Below are positions 24,520-35,932 of a stretch of 64,000 nucleotides of DNA, one piece after another. The position numbers and the translations under genes are program-made. The DNA lies in assembly GCF_037975245.1 (NCBI RefSeq), contig NC_092567.1:17844376-17908375 (forward strand). The letters are read 5' to 3'. The notes below the pieces were generated by a model, which was not told where the DNA came from, did not search any database, and saw only the letters and a list, made by a program, of their open reading frames with translations. This DNA comes from Apostichopus japonicus. Lineage: Eukaryota; Echinodermata; Holothuroidea; Aspidochirotida; Stichopodidae. Position 1 is the stretch's first letter. Every line of letters starts with the position of its first letter.

Positions 24520-26980
24520 AGGTCTAGGTTTGGAAAAAATAAGAAGCAGGGACGGGGAGGCAAGCCCAAAGGGGGATGCTTCCTTTAAGCAAACTGTAAT
24601 ATTGTAAAATAATAAAATCAGTACTAAAGTGAATCGATTAACTTCCTCTTGATTGGTTAATAATCGATAGATCAGGCTGATGAACCAAGGATTTTGTCGG
24701 GCCGAACGGAGAGCTGCGAACCACATCTGCCAATCGAGACGTGGTTGATGAGGAGCTGAAGTTATACATTGAATTTACAAATTTTACGAATGATTTAATA
24801 AAAGAACTATCTCTTTTGACATATAAACATGGGAACATGCTAGATCAAGCTCTTCAGGAACAGCATTGTGGTAATTTATTATAAAAATTCTCGAAGCGTA
24901 TTTTTACACTATTGTATACACCTTAAAAGACTGTTACTTGAAATAAATTTCGGTTGGTCAAACTATTCAAGATATCTGGTTCAATCCATACCAAATGAAC
25001 AAGATTCGGATGTTACTATTAATATGCAGTGTTTATGCCTAGATGTCTCAAAAGGAAGAAAATGAGCAACAATAAGTCAGAAACATATTTGGTGGCTGGG
25101 ATATGGTGGCACCTAGGTTTAACAACATTAAATTCAGCATCTTCTCAACAGCTATTTATTTTAATGTACTTTGGGTGGTACTTTTTCTCATGTATACAGA
25201 CTTAATCATTTTTTTAATCTATGCATATTGTGAAAGACCTATTTTCCTTCTATCGGGACATCGGGGAACACATCAGATCAGTATCATCAGTCTGGCATTC
25301 CTCTGTTAATTTTGACCAACCTGTCACAATATTGATATGAGTGCTGTTATCATGAAATAAAACATGCTCAAGAGCACTGTACAAAAGAACCAATACCTGG
25401 AATATAAAATTACCAACGTAAGAAAACCTAAAAGTAATAACAAGAAGAAATGATATAAGACAGGGTTATAAACCACAATAAAGAACATAAAAATATAACT
25501 ATACATAAAAATGGGCACAGTAATGTGAATAAAACAGCGAATAAGATTAATGCCCATACTCAAGCCTAAAAATATAAGTTTTCAAATGCTTCTTAAAATT
25601 GTCAATAGTGATTATAGAGAAACACTGTGATTTGACAGTACCTTCCAGTGATTTCAGGACTCAGCTTAGGAAGGACTTACCATCCTCTGTCGGGGAAAAG
25701 GTGAATCAAATTTACACTGGGATTATACCGTGTGATTTTGATATGATTTTATTCAGCAAATTATAATATATTACAATATAAATTTCGCACGTACGCGATA
25801 CCTTAACATAAAATAAAATGACAAATCGATGAGATTCAAAACATGATAGTTGGACTTTGAACGCAAATAGGATTTCACGCCCTTTCTACTGGTGTAGCAA
25901 AGCAACCTTGTTAACTATTAGCCGAAGTGCACCATGTTTCACTTATGTAGAATATATAGGCCTATATACAAACATAAATATAAACGCAATTGGTGTGCTA
26001 ACGAGTGTTCTGGATGTATATAGATAACAATATTCCAAAGTAAAAGAAATAAATTCATCTACGTATAAAAAGGTATTATGTGACCTGCACCAGCGATTTT
26101 TTCCCTGTGTGTGCAGTATAGGCCCATTTAATACTGCCATTGTATCATTTATATTTCATTTTTATGACTTGACAACGTGCAGCGACAACGATAGAACCGA
26201 ACTGTGAAAGTTATGTTTGGGTGAAGTAGCATTACAAACCTTTACCATATATGTCATATTATACCGATATATAATCAAATGGTCTGTCTCGGAGTTCTAA
26301 ACTTAACTACTGTTGTATGACTATACCGGCAGTTTTAAAGTTTAAAAATTTGCAGATAATTGTGACGGCAGGTTTAATATTACTGTCTCTATTGACCTAT
26401 AAATATATGATTAGTTTAAAAAAGTGTTAATTCTAACAAGAGGAACTGCATTTCCATGTAATCTAACTTAATCTGGCCTTTTGCAAAAGCACTGTGGATT
26501 CTCGGAAAACAGACGATTGAATTGCTGGAAAGTGATGCATGGTGTCATATTGTAAACCGGAGTGAATATTTTCCCAGTGTTCATTTGCCCTGAAGTACAG
26601 TGAATATGCAGAACCCCGTTCACCTATACGGAGTTTATTCATTCTTGCATTTATTTCGCATTTATAACATAGGGTGGTTTTCTTTCATGAAAAGAACACT
26701 TTGATTTTATGAACAGGATGCGATGTTCATGCTTTTTCACAAAAAGTATGTCATGGTCGCTTGTTAAGTTTGTTTTCCAAAATAGTGAAGTCTATGGTAT
26801 CCACTTTTCCGCCCATTAATCCCGTTTCCCACCCCTTCCTCCCCTCCCAATGCTTGTCCGTATTTAACTTCCTGATCCGTGACATGGAGTTCACAAGCAA
26901 TTAGTTGAACCTCTGCCAAACATTTATGTATACAATAACTATGTAAACATGCAAGGAAAACGAAACTAACAGCTGCATAC
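24520..26980. other. Non-coding duplicated sequence, upstream region of microprotein gene A
   Basis: Colinear with 57480-60370 at about 95% identity by eye. B carries an extra about 410 bp (58240-58655) and an extra about 60 bp (59510-59575). Open frames of 60-80 codons are preserved simply because divergence is low; none has motifs or splice logic. Confidence 0.5.
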
Positions 26981-26994
26981 AAGTGAAAAGACTA

Positions 26995-27045
26995 TGACGT
27001 CACACAGTGATCCTATAAAACAGAGGCCTTACTTTTGAGCATTAC
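26995..27045 (+). promoter_or_regulatory. CRE + TATA promoter of microprotein gene A
   Basis: A perfect palindromic cAMP-response element TGACGTCA (26995-27002) stands 11 bp before TATAAAA (27014-27020). A start site is expected near 27045. The arrangement and spacing are identical in block B. This is a textbook-like inducible core promoter and supports a real gene downstream. Confidence 0.7.
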
Positions 27046-27063
27046 ATTCAGACATAACTTCTA

Positions 27064-27084
27064 ATGAAATCAACGAAGCGTTAA
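27064..27084 (+). promoter_or_regulatory. Conserved upstream micro-ORF of gene A
   Basis: Six codons (MKSTKR) and a stop, in the predicted 5' leader 49 bp before the main ATG. It is base-identical in block B (60450-60470). It may lower translation of the main frame; the role is inferred. Confidence 0.4.
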
Positions 27085-27132
27085 AAAGGTGAATTCTCAG
27101 AAAAGCAGGATACGTGCTGCTACAAGCTCAAG

Positions 27133-29263
27133 ATGTACACAGGTTCGTTAATTTTTATTCACGTGAATTACAATAAACAGTTTATTTTTTTTAGTATCGA
27201 ATTAATATAAATTACATCAGGTTTTCAGAGGATGTGTTTGTGTCGTATGTCAATTTTAAGTTATACTCAAGTACGCTAGTCAAATGTAAGAAGGCGCGGA
27301 ATCAATCTTAGTTGCCATATCGGGTGACTTGTTACCTCAAAAATATATATTCTACATTATGTATATCGAAAATCTGAGCTACATATATGAAACCAATTTA
27401 CTTTCTACTGCGTTTTATAATCAGGTCTAATGAATTAAAGCTTATATTTTGTGTAGGATGCCTGGGATAGTGTTTAATGTGAATAGTCCCATATGCTTGT
27501 TGAACCTATTCTGCCAGATGAGCTGAATTTACAAATTAGTCAAGTCCAAATATAGAGACCCTAATATCTACTGAACCCCAAGTTTTAAGTACCTCTCTGA
27601 GCACCATCCCACAAGCTATATACCCAAATTTTCCTTACGGGTTGTACATGCAACAAACCTGATTAGAAGGGAATATGTGCCTTGGTATCTAGAGGATTTT
27701 AGTCTCATGATATTGCTTGTACATTTCCTTGCTTTCATCAAATAAGATGCATAAGTTAATTGTAGCAAATTTTAAAATGTAAACTTTATAACAAAAACAT
27801 GATTGATTCGCATCTAGCCATCCCATAATGGTCCAGCCACATATCTAAATTAGCGAGGAAAATTTTGAATTAAACCTAACGCAACCTCCCCCCTCCCCCC
27901 CCCCCATCACACACACACACCCTTGAAGTCATGTGCACCTCACTGCTCGGAACCACCGTGGCACCAGCGAGTCGGTAAAGACCTATCCACTCGATAATTT
28001 CAGTTCAATTCACTTCAACTTTCTTTCAACCAACAATGTTCAAAGAATTTACAATGATCTGTTTAGACAAGAGACTTAAAACAAAATAAATGTTTGAAGG
28101 GATTACACAAGGAAGCTACTAAAAGCTTGTGTGATAACAAATATTATCGTTCCCTAACCTCATTTGTTAGACTTTATCAGTTTAATGCGTTCTTTCTTTC
28201 CTGTCTAGAATTGAACAAAATCAATGCCACAGCTGCAGAAGCTGTTTGGACTTTGTCTTCTAAAGGTAATGTACCGTTTTATAAATCAAGACAATTGTAA
28301 ATATAATGCACGGAAATTCCCAGTATGAAATCTTTGTACGGCGACTTATTAATGAGGTCTCAAATCAAAATGAAAGTAAACATGAGAATGATCAGATGAA
28401 ACAGTCCAATATTATCTAACCTAATATTGATCTAGTCAAGTAGAGACACCAGTTGATAACAACATAAAACAATACTAAACATAGACATGCTTTACATAGC
28501 ATACTAAACATGCATGCATAACATGAACGCGGGTAACCGTATTGTGAACTAAAGAAATGGTACATCTGTATTTTGTAGACCCTGGTATTCAACGATCTTT
28601 GCTTCTTGACCGCAATTTTCCGGCACCGTGATCATGTTGGCGACCCTCCGGTGTCGGATGCTATACCTGGGTATTTACGTGAAGGGGGAGGGGTATGCCC
28701 CTGCCTTGTGAGAAATATTTTAATAGGACTAAGATCGTTGAGGTGCAGTATTAATTTGGAACATTGGTTGCTATCGGCTCATTGAAACAATCGGCGGTTT
28801 TTGGGTCTTGAAAATGACCTATATGTTGCCTCGGACAAAAAAAGCACCTTTCGTGGCCACTGGGAAAGCGGCACCTTCGACACCTACAACTGACGGACCG
28901 AGTGGTGTACCAGTTTCGATCCGGTATGCTTATTAAGGTCAATCATCCCCTGTGGGGGAACATTCCAACAATATTTTGCACAATCGTTCTACTGAATTAT
29001 AACGGTCACTTTCTCGAAAGTAATTCATAAAAATGTTGCCTGCAGCCTATAATAACCTTCATGTTCTCGTTCAAACAGGTAACCTTGGCAGTTCAGAAGC
29101 TCCAATTAGTGTAGGTATAATCTTCATTTTAATACTGATATGTTGTTGTTGTTACTGTTGCTGCGCTAATTCTGATGAGAATCGTGAATCAACAAGATCC
29201 TCTCACCGGACTCAGAATACGGTAGTCATCAACGAAGTTACGGCATTGGTGGTGGGTGATTAA
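27133..29263 (+). CDS. Cysteine-rich single-pass membrane microprotein, gene A (three exons)
   Basis: Coding exons 27133-27142 (MYT plus one base), 28209-28265 and 29079-29263 join in phase (10+57+185 nt) to 83 codons and a stop. Splice sites: ACAG|gttcgt, tgtctag|AATTG, TAAAG|gtaatg, caaacag|GTAAC, all GT-AG. The N-terminal part (about 33 residues) has no cleavable signal but one Asn-Ala-Thr glycosylation site (residue 9). Residues about 34-51 are a hydrophobic helix ending in seven Cys and a Tyr (CCCCYCCC), then a polar Ser/Arg/Glu tail ending TALVVGD. The layout suggests a type III membrane protein with palmitoylated juxtamembrane cysteines (inference). Introns are about 1066 and 813 bp. 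ATTAAA at 29636 may be its poly(A) signal. I do not recognise the family. The paralog in block B keeps length, phase and sites but differs strongly in exon 3. Confidence 0.65.
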
Positions 29264-30000
29264 TAACCCAAGTTGTATGATGTTTTATCTTAAGATGTAT
29301 TTTCCCATGGGGTGCAGCCACCTCAGTTTTTTGAAGTAACCTTAAGTGCCCCTTTTAATTGATCAAAAGTTCCCCCTCCCCCTTCTTGGTTACAAAAGTA
29401 TTATTTGTCTAGTTTATGTCGTTAAAGTGCTCTTGTTTAAGAGGTGGCAGAAAAAAGGATGTAAAAGCATGTGGCTTTTGTTAAAATTCATTCCAATGCT
29501 GAAATTTGTGATACGTGCTGCCGAGAGGATCCATTTTATTCGAATTGTTTTAATGTAACTTTGTTGGTTTGTTTAATTACCCCTCATATCAAAGCCATAT
29601 ATGTCGCTGCCTCTCGTATGTTGTGCCCCGTTAGATTAAACACTCTTCCACTGCCCATGTCTTGTTGTAGCCATTTATAGTTGATGTATAGCGTAACCAT
29701 CTATTGCGTTAGCCTTCAAGTTGGTCTTTTCGTGTCAGTTTGAGCAAAGCATATACTAATCACATAGTAAGATGCCTAAGTAAACGAGGTTGTGCTTACA
29801 TTCATTTGATTACCTGCATTAAGTGAGTTGCGGGGCAGCGCTGAGGACGAGGCAAGGGGAGGGGTTGTGGGGAAGGGTAGGATGTGGAAGTTCCCCTCCG
29901 TTTGAAATAACCTCACCTTACTGAAATGATACCATCAAAGGTCTGGGATTGAAGTGGCCGATCCTGGATTGTAGTAGTGGGGTTTTTTTTTGCACACTAA
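29264..30000. other. 3' flank of gene A, duplicated
   Basis: Similar to 63497-64000 (about 93% by eye where aligned). A 69-codon frame at 29471-29680 is open in both copies, but its substitutions look like neutral UTR change. Confidence 0.45.
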
Positions 30001-31370
30001 GTGGGATGCTAATTTACCTTGCTTTATATGTATAATTTGAGGACATAAGCGGTTTTAATGTTCTAAATGATAGCCACTACAATATGTTAACCACAGGAAT
30101 GTAGCACTTGGCAACTATCACTTTTTACAAGGTTAAGCAAGAGTGCAATTTATTTTTCTTATGAAAATTACATGTTTGTATACATTTAAGTGGCACGCAC
30201 AGTTTTGCTGATGAAAAAAACCTCATTCCATTATGTCATGAAAAAGTGCCATGTTGTCGTTTAAAAACTAGTGATCTTTTCGTTGTAAAGTTAAGAAAAT
30301 GTTCTGAATCAGAAAGTGCCTTTCTATTCGGGAAATAACAATATCTAAGTAATTAAGAAGTGGCATTTTGTTGAAAGTTTTTCAAATATCCAACACAAAC
30401 ATGTATAGAATGCTCTTCAAAGTATCATTAATGAATTCCTTACAAGTTTTGTCTGGTTTAACGGTAAACCAACATTAATAGTGTTTGGCAACAGATTTTG
30501 AAATTACACAAAAGTCTCAGTAATACTGGCTGGAGTGCGTATATTAACGCAAGCAATTTCTAGGGCTGTATATTGATTCAAAATTAAACTGAAAAATCTT
30601 CTATCAGAAAAGCTTGCATATGCAAGTAGTTTAATTAAAAAGTTGAAACTATTCTTACCTAAACTCACTTTTATAATGCACTTGTTTTGCACAACATGCT
30701 GGTGTGGGGCAATGCCCACAGGTCATCACTTGATAGCTTTATACAAGATCCAGAAATTGACTGTTAAAAATATTTGTATTGCTTTATATATCTCACATTC
30801 TGCGCCCTTTTTCAAAACCTTAAACTTGCTTTGTACACCTAATTAGCTCCATAAATATATATTAAGATTTTTTTTCTCTTTTAATCATTGTGATTAAATG
30901 GCAGAAATAAACGAAACGAATTGTCCAGTTGCTCTTTGAAGTTTGTTCGGTAAGAGGACTGTGATGCAAAATGGTGCTATCACTTCCATGCAAATGGAGA
31001 TTCTGTGTTTTACTAAAACGAAAATCACGTGACATACGTAAGAAATTTTTACTAAAAGTGTCAATTACTGAAGCATCGTTAAAAGGTAAATTCTACTCAA
31101 ATTTTCGCCTGAAAATTCAATATATTGAAATATGATAAAACGATTTGAAGATTCAAATTAGACTGTCTTTCTGAAGGGTATGGACCTATTTTAAACACAT
31201 TATACTGATAATGAGTGACACTTGATAAAGAGGACAGCATCCGTTGTCCTCATTATTCTGAGAAGAATTTAAATATCACGAATTTTTTGCCAAAATGTGA
31301 AGAAAAAAAAATCACAGAAAACCTCACAAAATGATCAAATTTGGACGAAAAATCAAGGTTTCCAAATATC
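30001..31370. other. No gene recognised
   Basis: AT-rich, frequent stops. The matching sequence, if duplicated, would lie beyond the window end. Confidence 0.5.
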
Positions 31371-31452
31371 AGTCTAAATATTGACAATGGATTCATGTGG
31401 ATCAGAAGCATGTTCCCTTACAAAATGATCGAAAATGATCAACAGTCCGAAG

Positions 31453-31565
31453 AATCTCAGTAGGCTAATCTTCAGTTCGCTAAATCTCAGTCGGATGACC
31501 CTCGGTGTGCTGAACTTCGATAGGCTGTCCTTCAGTCTGCTCAAATTCAATAGAGTAACCACAGC
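31453..31565. repeat. Degenerate 30-bp minisatellite
   Basis: About 3.5 units of an about 30-bp motif (AATCTCAGTAGGCTAATCTT, then CAGTTCGCT-like). On the minus strand it reads as a Leu/Ser/Arg-rich 10-residue periodic peptide. Probably not a gene. Confidence 0.55.
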
Positions 31566-31599
31566 GTACATATATTCAGCTGTGTTACTGGTCGAAAAG

Positions 31600-32100
31600 A
31601 GTCCTAGCTAGCAGTATTATTCTAGACTGCTATTCCTGCCTGGAAACCAATGTAGATGTAAAGGAGGGAATGGTATTGTAGTGGAGTGAAATTTTGTTGT
31701 TTGCACTTTGAATATTTATATGTGTTACGTAATAGTCTGTTTGTAGCGTTAGTTTGTGCACATAGCTTTTGCACGTGTTTTTGTTAGTTCTGTACCCGCT
31801 GTGATAATGGCCAGCAGCGTCTCTACAGAGCTCCGGGGTTCGCCTCGTAAACCCCTTAGTATTTCGTAAATTTTATTGCTATATAATAATACCCATATCT
31901 GGACTGTCTGGAGTCAGTGAGGAGATGTCCCCCTTCTGAATATCCACAACACTAACCAACGTACAGTAAACAAACGTACATCACTTACGGCCATAGCTTA
32001 ATCTCGCAGCCAGGTACAGCTACGATCAGGTGACCACTCAGAAAAGTCAATGTGAGTAATGGGTGACACGCAACACCACTGAAATAAAAGTCCCCTATTA
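31600..32100. other. No gene recognised
   Basis: Nothing identifiable. It leads into a CpG-richer stretch. Confidence 0.4.
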
Positions 32101-32229
32101 CTAAAAGTATACGAGCGCCCCCACCTTTAACTATTACCAAACCTACGCTCTTCATGCGGTCGATCTTGCAATGGATACTTGTGTTCCTGTGATCGTTGAC
32201 GGCTCTTTGTGTTCTGACAAAGCAACGTG

Positions 32230-32473
32230 CTACCGCGGAAGTACATGTTTGACCCGGAAGTACATGTTTCGCGCAAACCCGGTTCTACGGATTTCGGTTC
32301 GCTGCTTCCATGTATGGATCTTATCGGCAAAATTCGCAATGTAATTCGGGTTTACGAGTATCGTAGATCGATAGAGGATACATTAGATACTCAAATACGA
32401 TCATTTTCGGAAAGAAACGAAGATTTTACCACACTATAACAGTGCATTTTCTTTTCGACGAACAACGCAAAAG
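32230..32473 (+). promoter_or_regulatory. CpG-rich leader with paired ETS-like sites and a spliced exon
   Basis: GGAAGTACATGTTT occurs twice (32237 and 32256, 19 bp apart), each starting with an ETS-type GGAA core in CG-rich context unlike its surroundings. A 41-codon frame starting MDLIGKIRNVIRVYEY (32314-32439) follows. A consensus donor AAAG|gtaagt at 32473/32474 and an acceptor tatttttcag ending 32590 define a 117-bp intron. It looks like a TATA-less first exon and intron, but the downstream sequence quickly becomes satellite, so the gene is incomplete or lost. Confidence 0.4.
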
Positions 32474-32689
32474 GTAAGTCAAATCGAGTCGAAGTTTATC
32501 GTTATGTGACTTTCGCGTATTAGACAACCTTTTACCGTAAAAATAGCACTTTTGTAATATTTAAGCTTAAATCTTACTCATATTTTTCAGAAAAGTTGTA
32601 ACTCCCCCGAAAAGTGTGACTTTTGGTCAACGAAAAATGGTGCCCCTATGTGGTTTTGGTTGCCCCAAATACCTGTATCCTTACGTACA

Positions 32690-33705
32690 TAATACACAAA
32701 TACACGAAAGCACCATATCAAGCACTCTTTGGACCGGGCAAGACGCATTATGGAACTCTTCTACATTGTTCTTAGAGTTCATGTTAACCATCGGTTGGGT
32801 GATCCAAAGCGTGCTGCATGGATTAGGGCCCAAAGTTTTTTCGTGGTCCCGTTACACTCATTAAAGAAGTAACGAATTAGCGGTCATTTGAATTGGTCAA
32901 GCACTCTTTGGACCGGGCAAGACGCATTATGGTACCCTTCTACAATGTCCTTGGACTTCCTATGACCCATTGGTTTGGTGGTCCAGGGCGTGCTGGTCTT
33001 GACTGGGGCCTAAAGATTTTTGCAGGTCCATTTACATTCATTAACGAAGTGATGATTTAGTGGTCAGTTTAATTGGTCAAGCACTCTTTGGACCGGGCAA
33101 GACGCATTATGGTACCCTTCTACATTGTCATTAGCGTCCATATGACCCATTGTTTACGTGGTCCAAGGCGTGCTGCTTGGATTAGGGCCCGAGGCTTTTT
33201 CGTGATCTCGTTACACTCAATAAAGAAGTAATGATTTAGTGGTCATTTAAATTGGTCAAGCACTCTTTGGACCGGGCAAGACGCATCATGGTACCCTTCT
33301 ACATTGTCTTTAGAGTTCATATGACCAATTGGTTGGGTGATCCAAGGCGTGCTGGTTTGATTAGGGCCAAAATGTTTTTATTTCAGTTCATGTTGGATTC
33401 ATTTAAAAAATTGTTGATTTAGTGGTCATTTTAATTGGTCAAGCACTCTTTGGACCGGGCAAGACGGATAATGGTTTCCTTCTACAATCTGTTAAGAATT
33501 CATATGACCCATTGGTTAGGTGTTCCAAGGAGTGCTAGTCTTGATTAGGGCCTAAAGTGATTTTTTCAGGTCCCATTACATTAATTTAAGAACTGATGAA
33601 GTAGTGGTCATTTTAGTTGGTCAAGAACTATTTGGACCGGACAAGATGCATTATGGTACCCTTCTACATAGTCATTAAAGTTCATATGACCCATAGATAA
33701 CCTCT
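32690..33705 (+). repeat. About 180-bp satellite, six units
   Basis: CACTCTTTGGACCGGGCAAG recurs (the last unit diverged) at about 32723, 32902, 33082, 33261, 33444 and 33626, spacing 179-183 bp. Each unit also has TATGACCCATTGG-like and GATTAGGGCC-like blocks. Nucleosome-scale period. The first unit overlaps the presumed second exon of the leader at 32230. Confidence 0.9.
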
Positions 33706-34334
33706 TTCCAGGACCAAATGTTAAACATCTTGTAAGAAAGCTTTTGTCTTGCCAGAGGTGTTACGTCGATACCATTGTCGAATACGTAATTGAATAGGTA
33801 GCAGTTACTCATTCGCGAATGTCGAACGAGGAACGGGGAATAAGTATCTAACTTCACACCGGTATATCCTATTACGTGCAGCCTAGCTCTCATGATATGT
33901 CGACTATGATGTAGCTAGTGCTAGATTTGCAACGTCTCATATTTTTCGTAAACTTTCTATTCGGCATAGATTCCCTTCATTTTTTGCGTTAATATGGAAA
34001 AATCAGGGAGTTGATATGTCACGGTATTACTTAGTGCTACTTTATAGTTAAAAATTCGAGGGCATAGCGGACAGTAATATTTCTAGGCCTAATAATAATA
34101 ATTTAGTATTTTCTAAAGTAATACTTCAAGTTTTGTACTAGGGTTAGGCCCTAGTTTTAGTAATATTAGTAATAGGCATAGTCTAATCCAATTTTAATAA
34201 TGGCCTAACGCTTATAACCTTTAGTTCTTAGCCTACGCCTTCTTGTCCTTGGGTAATATTTCTTAGGGACCTGTGCTTGAAAAGATTTGGACTGCATAAG
34301 ATACAAAAGTAGTAGACCGTCTTTGTACTTTGTA
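33706..34334. other. No gene recognised
   Basis: AT-rich intergenic sequence with TAGGCCTAAT-like words. Nothing supported. Confidence 0.5.
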
Positions 34335-34344
34335 TAATTTAAGG

Positions 34345-35030
34345 GAAGCTGGTCACTTCGCCCAACAACCATTTCGCCCAACTGCCATTTCGCCCAACCA
34401 GTCTGGTCATTTCTTATACGTTCGGGAATTGTTAACGTTACAGGATACGAACCGAATATTAAGGTAACTTGAGGATGGATCAGTGTTTTAGGGGTTAGGT
34501 TTGATATGAAACGTTGGGTTAGGTTTCTTCAATATTACGGAAGGGTTTATTAATTTAATTTTTTTTCAATTTAATAAGGAAACGTTCAGGAATTGTTAGT
34601 CGGTAGGATGGATCAGTGTTTAAGGGGCTAGGTTTGATAGGTTTTTATGGAGACCGATTCCCCTGTTTTTGTTAGGTTAACACTTTGTAGAACTAGATAA
34701 ACACCTAACTGCTGTGAACAATACCCTTGATAAATGCCTGGCGGACTTGATGGACCTTTGTTTGTATAATAAAATAACTTCCAAAGTAGTGTAATCCTCC
34801 CATTATACCCAAAATAACTGTCAGAGTCGGATCGTATCGAACGGACATCACTGTATTTACCAACCACGAAGAAATATAACCCAAAATAAATCAAATTGAA
34901 CTAGTGAAATAGAAAAAGTAATATTATTCTGACTGAATATGAGTAAAAAAATGGTTGGGCGAAATGACCAGGCTGGTTGGGCGAAATGGCAGTTGGGCGA
35001 AATGGTTGTTGGGCGAAGTGACCAGACAGC
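34345..35030. mobile_element. Complete CGCCCAAC element with TIRs and 10-bp target duplication
   Basis: TAATTTAAGG stands immediately outside both ends (34335-34344 and 35031-35040). From TGGTCACTTCGCCCAAC (34350) and its inverse ending at 35024, the termini form about 65-bp nearly perfect inverted repeats, themselves made of CGCCCAAC minisatellite units. The interior carries the same AAACGTTCGGGAATTG and ACCGATTCCCC modules as the nest at 1.3-5.0 kb. Long TIRs with a 9-10 bp target duplication suggest a Mutator-like non-autonomous element (inference). No transposase. Confidence 0.75.
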
Positions 35031-35442
35031 TAATTTAAGGTCATAGCCTATTATGTGTATTATTACTACTGGCCCAGCAGTACTACAGTAGCTGGACTGG
35101 GTGAAAATTTCCTCCATCCTGGGATATATATGACATGAAAAAAGTTATTCCCAAAAAGAAGGAAAGTTTCATTCACTATTAAAGTCGCTTTGTTATGTTG
35201 AATAATGACTGTTACAAAATGCAGTTCCACTGGTATTAAGTATTAGCTCAACCCCCCCCCCCCCCCCACCAAAAAAAAGTATTCACCTACTTTACTGTAC
35301 GTACCTCATTCTTAAGGTGAACAGAGAGCTTTCCAGAGTTTTTACATCACCATGTATATTATCCTCATATCTTAAGTCTTCATATAAGAGTTTATTTATA
35401 GAAATATGTTGATAAGTGTAGTCTCACATTCTTTTTAATACT

Positions 35443-35906
<464 letters not shown>

Positions 35907-35932
35907 CTATATCTTTCACTGTTGGTATCTAA

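Noticed and set aside
25943-26140. 65-codon minus-strand frame nearly identical in both blocks
   Set aside because: Surrounding DNA is equally conserved, there is no promoter or splice logic, and no motif.
29471-29680. 69-codon Cys-containing open frame present in both blocks (63716-63925)
   Set aside because: It lies in the 3' UTR of the microprotein gene; its changes look unconstrained and it stays open mainly because divergence is low.
31374-31571. Leu-rich periodic peptide on the minus strand
   Set aside because: Explained by a degenerate 30-bp minisatellite; no leucine-rich-repeat consensus.
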